A DNA stretch of 10,464 bases from Verrucomicrobiota bacterium (lineage in GTDB: Bacteria > Verrucomicrobiota > Verrucomicrobiia > Limisphaerales > UBA1100), in NCBI GenBank assembly GCA_028872645.1, contig JAPKDK010000091.1, positions 1 to 10,464 on the forward strand, written 5' to 3'. A program made the position numbers and the translations under genes. Of this stretch, positions 5,687 to 10,464 are shown piece after piece (within the stretch, counting starts at the first letter, position 1; the number at the start of each line of letters is the position of its first letter). A model generated the notes under the pieces. That model worked only from the letters and a program-made list of their open reading frames with translations, searched no databases and was not told the DNA's origin.

Positions 5687-8349
5687 TCCACATAAACAAA
5701 TCGATTCGCGCTCATCAGCGCTTGGCAGTAATTGGCCAGCGCGGTCAGCTCGGGGGTCTTGTCTTTTCGCTCTTTAAAGAGCGCGGTTTGTTTTTGCACA
5801 AACTCCCGCGCGCGCGACAGCTCGTCGCCGATGGGTTCGTGGCCGAGGGCGTGTTCCCAGCCGGCGGCGAGTTGGCCGTCGGGGTCTTTGGGCGCGAGTT
5901 TTTGCAGGCGCTCGGCCATCACCCGGCTTTGGGCAATTACGAATTCGTTGTTCATGAAAATTAACGCCTGGGGGGCCACGGTGGAGACGGGGCGCTTGGC
6001 GCAGTTGGGCTCCATGGCGGGCGCGTCGAAGGCATCGAGGAAGGAGAGCTTGCGCGAGCGGCGTACTTGCACGTACAGGCTGCGACGGAATTCTTCGCCC
6101 TTGAGGTCGGCGGACTTTCCGGGCTTGCGTTCACCGTCGAGGTTTTCCTTGCCGATGATAAACTGGCCGACCTCATCCTCCATCACCGGCACGGGCTTGC
6201 CGCCGATTTTATTTTTAATTTGGCCGCTAACTGAAAGAATGGCATCGCGAATCGTCTCCGCCTCCATGCGGCGAATATTCACGCGTCCGAGCAGCCGGTT
6301 GTCCGGGTCGATGGAATCCTGTTTGGCGTTGCGCCGGGAAACTTGGCGGTAAGCGTCGCTGGTCATGATGAGTTTGTGGAGGCGCTTGAGTTGCCAGCCG
6401 TGTTTCATAAAATCGCTGGCGAGCCAGTCGAGCAACTCGGGATGGCTGGGGCGTTCGCCGAGCTTGCCGAAATCGCCTGGCGTGTCCACGAGACCGCGCC
6501 CGAAGTGATGCAGCCAAAAGCGGTTCACCAACACGCGCGCGGTGAGCGGGTGCTGGCCGGCGGTCAAGTGTTTCGCGAACGCCGTGCGGCGGCCGGTGGA
6601 CGGGATGGCCTCGTTGTTTTCCGGAATGGCCTTGGCGGTCACCACTGACAGGCCGGCCGGTTTCACGGCGGTTTTGGGCTGGTCGTGGTTGCCGCGATAA
6701 AAAACGTGCGTGGTCGGTACTTTGCCCGGCTGCTCGGTGAGCGCGCGGATGAAGGGCTCCTCCGGCTTGGTGGCGCGGAGGTCCTTCGCCTTTTTCGCCA
6801 TCGCATCGAGCACCTTTTTGCTGAGCGCATCGCGGAAAAATTTGATGCGCGCGTCGAGGCGTTTCAGTTCCTCCATTGCTTTGGGATCCTCTTTTTTGTC
6901 GGCTAACTTTTTCCGCTCGGTGTTAAGCTTGCTGATTTCACCGCTGTATTCGCGGTCGTAAAGGTAGAGCGAGCCGGCGCTGATTTGCCGCACGCTTGGG
7001 TATTTTTTCAGGAGCGCATTTTGTTCGGCATTGCGTTTCTTTGCGCGATACGCCTCGCGCAGCGGTTTGCGTGCGGCTTCGGGAATGGATTCTAGTTTCC
7101 ACGAGAGCGTTTGCTTGATGAAAAAATCAACCTTCTTTTGGCGCTCACCGTCGAGTTTTTTTGCCTCTACTTCAATCGCGTCAGATTTTTTTCGCTCGGC
7201 ATCCGTGAAAAGCGTGATGCGGCGGCTGTTCGGTGCGCGCCAGCGCTTGGGGTCGAGGCTCGGCTCGAAGATGGCTCGAAGCTGATAATAATCGTGCTGC
7301 GGGATGGGGTCGTAGCGATGGTCGTGGCATTGCGCGCAGCCAACGGTGAGGCCCATCAGCGAAGTGGAAACAATCTTCAAGGTCTCGGCCATCACTTGGT
7401 TGCGGGCGGCGGCGTTGTTCGCGCCCGCGCCGGTGCCGTCGGGCGCCATGCGCAGGAAGCCGGTGGCGGTGAGCTTGTCGATTTGCTCCGGCTTTAAATT
7501 GTTGTATGGCGGCTTCACCATTTCATCGCCGGCGAGTTGCTCGCGGATGAAGCGGTCCCACGGCATATCTATGTTAAAAGCGCGGATAACATAATCGCGA
7601 TAGCGCCATGCCCATGCGCGCTCGGCATCGCTCTCGGTGTACCCCTCGGAATCCGCATAGCCCGCCACGTCCAGCCAATGCCGTCCCCAGCGTTCACCGT
7701 ATCGCGGTGAGTCCAGCAGCCGGTCGATGATTTTGGCAAAAGCACCAGGCGAATTGTCCTCCACAAATTTTTTAATCTCCGCCGGCGTCGGCGGCAGTCC
7801 CGTGAGGTCAAAGGTGGCGCGGCGAATCAGCGTGCGCTTGTCAGCCGCCTTCGAAAACGCGAGCCCCTTCGCCTTCAATTGCTTCAGCAGAAAAGCGTCG
7901 ATGGGATTTTTTGCGCCCTTGGGCACGGCGGGGTTTTTTATCGGCTGGAACGCCCAGAAATTTCGCTCCTCCGTCGTGATTAGCACCGCGTTGGGATCCA
8001 CCGGCTCCGGTCGGGCTGTCTTGGCTCCTTGCGCGATCCACTCGCGGATGAGCGCAATCTCCGCCGCCGCCAGCTTTTTCTGGTCCTTCGGCATTTTGCC
8101 GTCGCGCACTTTTTGAAACAGCAAACTCTTCCCCGGTTGCCCCGCCACAATCGCCGGCCCGTGCTCGCCGCCCTCCAGCAGCAACCGCCGCAGCCGCACA
8201 TCGAGATCGCCTTTTTCCTTTCCGTCCTCACCGTGGCATTGAAAACAGTGCTCCTTTAGGATGGGCCGGATGTCCTTTTCAAACAACACCGGCGCCGCGC
8301 CCACCGATAAGGCCGCTAACAAACTGCATGTCCCTAAGAGTATCCGCAT
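5683..8349 (-). CDS. Planctomycete-type cytochrome protein (PSCyt1-PSCyt2/DUF1549-PSD1/DUF1553)
   Basis: The 888-residue protein starts at ATG 8349-8347 and stops at TAA 5685-5683. The frame is open to 8457, but this ATG directly begins a Sec-type signal (MRILLGTCSLLAALSVGAA, 1-19). Domains in order: PSCyt1 (about 20-110) with the haem motif CFQCH (35-39); PSCyt2/DUF1549 (about 148-364) with ATFDLTGLPPTPAEI, RYGERWGRHWLD and a second haem motif CAQCH (338-342) followed by DHRYDPI; a charged, probably coiled-coil stretch (about 385-525); and PSD1/DUF1553 (about 588-855) with VLVNRFWLHHFGRG, DFGKLGERPSHPELLDWLA and TVAPQAL. Full length for the family. It is probably periplasmic and may bind two c-type haems; its electron partner and substrate are unknown. 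It is the first gene of the cassette with two DUF1501 genes, and no Shine-Dalgarno sequence precedes it. Confidence 0.93.
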   Translation of the reverse strand: MRILLGTCSLLAALSVGAAPVLFEKDIRPILKEHCFQCHGEDGKEKGDLDVRLRRLLLEGGEHGPAIVAGQPGKSLLFQKVRDGKMPKDQKKLAAAEIALIREWIAQGAKTARPEPVDPNAVLITTEERNFWAFQPIKNPAVPKGAKNPIDAFLLKQLKAKGLAFSKAADKRTLIRRATFDLTGLPPTPAEIKKFVEDNSPGAFAKIIDRLLDSPRYGERWGRHWLDVAGYADSEGYTESDAERAWAWRYRDYVIRAFNIDMPWDRFIREQLAGDEMVKPPYNNLKPEQIDKLTATGFLRMAPDGTGAGANNAAARNQVMAETLKIVSTSLMGLTVGCAQCHDHRYDPIPQHDYYQLRAIFEPSLDPKRWRAPNSRRITLFTDAERKKSDAIEVEAKKLDGERQKKVDFFIKQTLSWKLESIPEAARKPLREAYRAKKRNAEQNALLKKYPSVRQISAGSLYLYDREYSGEISKLNTERKKLADKKEDPKAMEELKRLDARIKFFRDALSKKVLDAMAKKAKDLRATKPEEPFIRALTEQPGKVPTTHVFYRGNHDQPKTAVKPAGLSVVTAKAIPENNEAIPSTGRRTAFAKHLTAGQHPLTARVLVNRFWLHHFGRGLVDTPGDFGKLGERPSHPELLDWLASDFMKHGWQLKRLHKLIMTSDAYRQVSRRNAKQDSIDPDNRLLGRVNIRRMEAETIRDAILSVSGQIKNKIGGKPVPVMEDEVGQFIIGKENLDGERKPGKSADLKGEEFRRSLYVQVRRSRKLSFLDAFDAPAMEPNCAKRPVSTVAPQALIFMNNEFVIAQSRVMAERLQKLAPKDPDGQLAAGWEHALGHEPIGDELSRAREFVQKQTALFKERKDKTPELTALANYCQALMSANRFVYVD

Positions 8350-8391
8350 TGCGTTCAATTTTTTTGACCCTATCCGATGGAGGAAAATTCG

Positions 8392-8397
8392 ATAATA
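8392..8397 (-). promoter_or_regulatory. Candidate -10 box for the PSD1-DUF1501 cassette
   Basis: Read on the minus strand this is TATTAT, matching TATAAT at 5 of 6 bases, 42 bases upstream of the PSD1-type start codon. No good -35 box is found at 16-18 bases upstream, so the call is weak. It could be an activator-dependent promoter or chance in an AT-rich stretch. Confidence 0.22.
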
Positions 8398-8481
8398 CGG
8401 GATTTTTACCAAAGTCCTCACAGCCAGGAAATGTCCAACTCCAATTTCCCCAGCCATGAGTCAGTTGGATTTCGTTGAACA

Positions 8482-8510
8482 TTGCTCGGAGTCAAACTTA
8501 TGAAAATAAT
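8482..8510 (+). promoter_or_regulatory. Candidate promoter for the ceramidase-like gene
   Basis: TTGCTC (8482-8487) is a weak -35 match (3 of 6). After 17 bases comes AATAAT (8505-8510), a 5 of 6 match to TATAAT. An alternative is TTGAAC (8475-8480), 18 bases, TATGAA (8499-8504). Either would give a leader of roughly 130-140 bases containing the nested inverted repeat at 8539-8593. Confidence 0.3.
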
Positions 8511-8538
8511 CGATTCCCTTCCCCTATCTGCGGCCATC

Positions 8539-8593
8539 AATTGGGGCCGGGCCTTTGGTAAGGCCCTTTCGGCGGGGCGTTGGCCGCCCAATT
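8539..8593 (+). promoter_or_regulatory. Nested inverted repeats in the presumed leader of the ceramidase-like gene
   Basis: An inner perfect hairpin has GGGCCTT (8549-8555), loop TGGT, and AAGGCCC (8560-8566), followed by only three T bases. An outer stem directly encloses it: AATTGG plus GGCC (8539-8548) pairs with GGCC, a two-base bulge, then CCAATT (8582-8593). The sequence CCCAATTC occurs again at 8613-8620, so AATTGGG has a second possible partner. This could be a regulatory leader structure. It is a poor intrinsic terminator because the T tract is too short. The structure was judged by eye only and matches no riboswitch family I know. Confidence 0.4.
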
Positions 8594-8650
8594 CAAAAAT
8601 CAGTTTTCTCTTCCCAATTCGCCTGTTGCGCCTATCGTCTTTTTAGCATT

Positions 8651-10063
8651 ATGAAAACCAAGATTATTCTATTTCTGCTACTTTCGAGTTATTCGTTATT
8701 CTCTGCGCCTACTTGGAAAGCCGCCGCGGCCAAGGTGGTGATCACGCCGGAGAAAAAAATGTGGATGGCGGGTTATGCGAGCCGCAAGACCGGCGCGGAG
8801 GGGAAGCTGCAGGATTTGTTCGCGAAGGCATTGGTGGTGGAGGATGCGTCGGGGGCACGGATGGTGATCATCACGCTGGACCTCATCGGCGTGCCGCGGC
8901 CGTTTCGGTTGGCTATGGAAAAAGAGGTGCGCGCAAAGTTCAAACTGCCGCCCTCGCAGCTGTTGCTCAATGCCTCGCACACGCACAGCGGGCCGATGAT
9001 CCGCGTGGTGCGGCCCATTGGCAGAGGCGCATTGGCGCGGCCGGCGACTGTCTCGTACGATAACATCCCCGTCGATCAGCAAACGCGGCGGGTGGCGGAA
9101 ACCATCGCTTACATGGCTAAATTGCAAACTACACTGCTCGGGCTCATTGGCGACTGCATAAAAAATCTCCGGCCAGCGAAGCTCGCTTACAGCCATGCGC
9201 GGTGCGGGTTTGCGATGAATCGGCGACTGCCGGTGAAGGGTAGTTTTCGCAATAGCCCGTATCCCGACGGCCTGGTGGATCACGATGTGCCGGTGCTGCA
9301 GGTGCGCAGTGCGGACGGCAAGCTGCTGGGGATTTTGTTCGGCTATGCCTGTCACAACACCACCACCGGCACGATGCAGTTCAATGGCGATTACGCCGGG
9401 TGGGCGCAGGAATATTTGGAGGCGGACAATCCCGGCGCGGTGGCGCTCTTTGTGGCCGGCTGTGGCGGCGACCAAAATCCTTACCCGCGCGGCACGATTG
9501 ATTTGGCAAAAAAACACGGCCGCTCGCTGGCCACCGCCGTGGAGGCCGGGCTCATTGCGAACCCGAAATCGCTCGCCGGGCCGTTGCGCGCCGCGTTGGC
9601 GTATGTGGATATCGACTATTCCAAACCGCCCACGCGCGCCGAGCTGGAGCAACGTGCCAAAAGCACCAACCGCTACGATAAACGATACGCCGAGACTTTG
9701 CTGGAAGTTTTGGATGCGGAAGGCGGGTTGCCAAAAAATTATCCCGTGCCCGTGCAGGTCATTCATTTCGGCAGCCAACTCACGATGGTGACGATGGGCG
9801 GCGAAGTGGTCATCGACTATTCGCTGCGCCTGAAACGCGAGCTGGGCAACGGCCGCGCCGTTTGGGTGGCCGGCTATTCCAATGACGTGATGACGTACAT
9901 CCCCAGCCTGCGCGTGCTGCGCGAGGGCGGCTACGAAGGCGGCGGCGCAATGCGCTACGGCCGCAGCAACCCGCACCCCAGCCACTGGGCCGAGACGATT
10001 GAAAAACGCTTGGTGGATCGCATTCACGCGCTGGATCGAAAACTCACTCACTCGCGCGAGTAA
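8651..10063 (+). CDS. Secreted neutral/alkaline ceramidase-like protein (N-terminal domain only)
   Basis: The 470-residue protein starts at ATG 8651 and stops at TAA 10061-10063. The start is fixed by a signal peptide (MKTKIILFLLLSSYSLFSA, 1-19); the frame extends upstream to 8555 but only into leader sequence. Features of the neutral/alkaline non-lysosomal ceramidase family are AAKVVITPEKKMWMAGY (26-42), NASHTHSGP (107-115), GYACHNTTTG (231-240), GDYAGWAQEYLE (246-257), GCGGDQNPY (270-278) and GGEVVIDY (383-390). In known ceramidases comparable His residues plus a Glu and Tyr bind zinc; His110/His112, His235 and Glu385 are candidates here. The nucleophilic Ser of the GDVSPN motif is Asn276, and the usual C-terminal domain is absent (characterised enzymes are near 650-700 residues). 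A hydrolase of another amide or ester is therefore as likely as a ceramidase. It is divergent from the PSD1 cassette. Confidence 0.85.
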   Translation: MKTKIILFLLLSSYSLFSAPTWKAAAAKVVITPEKKMWMAGYASRKTGAEGKLQDLFAKALVVEDASGARMVIITLDLIGVPRPFRLAMEKEVRAKFKLPPSQLLLNASHTHSGPMIRVVRPIGRGALARPATVSYDNIPVDQQTRRVAETIAYMAKLQTTLLGLIGDCIKNLRPAKLAYSHARCGFAMNRRLPVKGSFRNSPYPDGLVDHDVPVLQVRSADGKLLGILFGYACHNTTTGTMQFNGDYAGWAQEYLEADNPGAVALFVAGCGGDQNPYPRGTIDLAKKHGRSLATAVEAGLIANPKSLAGPLRAALAYVDIDYSKPPTRAELEQRAKSTNRYDKRYAETLLEVLDAEGGLPKNYPVPVQVIHFGSQLTMVTMGGEVVIDYSLRLKRELGNGRAVWVAGYSNDVMTYIPSLRVLREGGYEGGGAMRYGRSNPHPSHWAETIEKRLVDRIHALDRKLTHSRE

Positions 10064-10135
10064 AAATCTTGCCGAAAAAACTGTCCGTGATAAGATGAGC
10101 GGGAGGAGTTGGGGACAATTCTTGTTTTGGCCGGC

Positions 10136-10153
10136 TTCCAAATCAGTTTGGAA
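10136..10153. repeat. Perfect short inverted repeat between the ceramidase-like and Pro/Ala-rich genes
   Basis: TTCCAAA (10136-10142), loop TCAG, and TTTGGAA (10147-10153) form a perfect 7-base stem in the 121-base gap. No T tract follows on either strand, so it is not a standard intrinsic terminator. It sits 32 bases before the next start codon, where an operator or leader hairpin could lie. Nothing else clear is seen in this gap. Confidence 0.35.
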
Positions 10154-10184
10154 CAGTTGAAAAAAGTTGGGAAAATAATTTAGA

Positions 10185-10464
10185 ATGCCTGCACCGCCAC
10201 AACCCGGAGCCGCCCCTGCGCCCACGCAGAAAAAGGCCACCGTGCGCATTGGCCTCCCGCCCAAGCCGAACGCCAAGCAGACCATTCGCATCAGCCTGCC
10301 CGGACGAGGCGGCGGTGCCGCACCGGCAGCTATTCCAGTCGCGGCGCCTGCTCCTGCGCCAGTACCCGCCGCGATGCCTGTTCCAGCCGCCGCCGCCGCC
10401 GCACCCGCCGCCGCACCCGCACCCGCACCCGCACCCGCACCCGCACCCGCACCCGCACCCGCAC
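10185..10464 (+). CDS. Pro/Ala-rich protein of unknown function, N-terminal fragment
   Basis: The frame starts at ATG 10185 and is still open at the window end, giving 93 residues. The N-terminus contains two related segments, KKATVRIGLPPKPN (16-29) and AKQTIRISLPGRG (30-42). They look like short repeats of a K-T-[VI]-R-I-x-L-P motif. The rest is low-complexity Ala/Pro with a run of Ala-Pro pairs encoded by a hexanucleotide repeat. No signal peptide is present. I recall similar verrucomicrobial proteins with a basic TVRI/LP start and a long Pro/Ala linker before a later domain or membrane segment, but the C-terminus is not visible here. The linker could span an envelope layer or tether a domain. 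No Shine-Dalgarno sequence precedes the ATG. The function is not recognised. Confidence 0.6.
   Translation, partial: MPAPPQPGAAPAPTQKKATVRIGLPPKPNAKQTIRISLPGRGGGAAPAAIPVAAPAPAPVPAAMPVPAAAAAAPAAAPAPAPAPAPAPAPAPA
10413..10464 (+). repeat. GCACCC hexanucleotide tandem repeat (8.7 copies, runs out of the window)
   Basis: An uninterrupted perfect repeat of GCACCC covers 52 bases and is in frame, each unit coding for Ala-Pro. It is preceded by a GCC/GCA polyalanine run at about 10387-10402. Because the unit is two codons long, gain or loss of units would change the linker length without a frameshift. The array may continue past the window. Confidence 0.9.

Larger units (their letters stand above)
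8350..8650. other. Divergent intergenic region between the PSD1 cassette and the ceramidase-like gene
   Basis: These 301 bases hold no credible gene. Open frames entering from both sides are only upstream extensions of the flanking genes. The region is more AT-rich than its neighbours at the cassette side and GC-rich with inverted repeats at the ceramidase side. A 7-base inverted repeat, TCCAACT (8434-8440) with AGTTGGA (8463-8469), separated by 22 bases, lies near the middle and could be an operator for either unit. Candidate promoter elements and a nested hairpin are listed separately. Confidence 0.6.

Noticed and set aside
5471..5777. Small plus-strand frames reading NHRGHRE and LTTEDTE across the palindromic repeat
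   Set aside because: These are chance translations of the CACAGAG-type repeat and of antisense sequence of the flanking genes.
8350..8457. N-terminal extension of the PSD1-type protein by 36 codons
   Set aside because: It would bury the Sec signal peptide that begins at the ATG at 8349. The extension also lies in the AT-rich promoter region.
8549..8570. Intrinsic terminator (GGGCCTT-TGGT-AAGGCCC)
   Set aside because: Only three T bases follow the stem on the plus strand and none on the minus strand, and no gene ends just before it. It is kept as a leader structure instead.
10095..10160. A 21-codon frame (MSGRSWGQF...) between the ceramidase-like and Pro/Ala-rich genes
   Set aside because: It has no ribosome-binding sequence and no recognisable composition, and frames this short are expected by chance.
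8696..10291. A 531-codon open frame on the minus strand opposite the ceramidase-like gene, longer than that gene
   Set aside because: Its composition (many His, Arg, Ala, Gly, no domain) is that of an antisense reading of a GC-rich gene. The plus-strand frame has a signal peptide and clear family motifs.
10387..10464. CRISPR array or minisatellite
   Set aside because: The units are 3 and 6 bases with no spacers and are in frame with the coding sequence, so this is a coding microsatellite.

Overview
The window reads as a chromosomal segment from a member of the Planctomycetota-Verrucomicrobiota-Lentisphaerota group, more likely Verrucomicrobiota. The main evidence is a gene for a planctomycete-type cytochrome protein (PSCyt1/PSCyt2/PSD1, i.e. 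DUF1549/DUF1553) followed by two DUF1501 genes, a combination typical of these phyla. Supporting evidence is a PQQ-type beta-propeller protein with a WPGYRG-type N-terminal motif, a short ceramidase-like protein, and the absence of clear Shine-Dalgarno sequences. Species cannot be fixed from the sequence. No RNA gene, insertion sequence, CRISPR array or phage gene was seen.

Layout: (1) 1-353, plus strand: 3' end of a ComEC-like competence channel gene (metallo-beta-lactamase-like tail). (2) 361-1974, minus: membrane-anchored PQQ-like beta-propeller protein, convergent with (1). (3) 2049-2744, plus: YqjF/DUF2071 protein, with a good sigma70-type promoter placed so that the mRNA should be leaderless. 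(4) 2745-8349, minus: a three-gene cassette transcribed PSD1-type cytochrome protein, then DUF1501 copy A, then DUF1501 copy B. An imperfect palindromic repeat lies between the first two, and a 4-base GTGA overlap joins the last two. (5) 8350-8650: a divergent regulatory region with inverted repeats. (6) 8651-10063, plus: secreted neutral-ceramidase-like protein lacking the usual nucleophilic serine. (7) 10185-10464, plus: start of a Pro/Ala-rich protein that runs out of the window within a GCACCC hexanucleotide repeat.

How the genes may work together: the three-gene cassette is the main functional unit. A Sec-exported protein with two CxxCH haem-binding motifs is made together with two Tat-exported proteins of the alkaline-phosphatase/sulfatase-like fold, which are clear tandem paralogues. 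Such PSD1-DUF1501 pairs are very common in this group but have no established biochemical role. The duplicated DUF1501 and the repeat between the genes are the unusual points. The ceramidase-like gene is divergent from the cassette across a shared 301-base region, so the two units could share regulation; this is inference. The ComEC, PQQ-propeller and DUF2071 genes show no evident functional link to the cassette.
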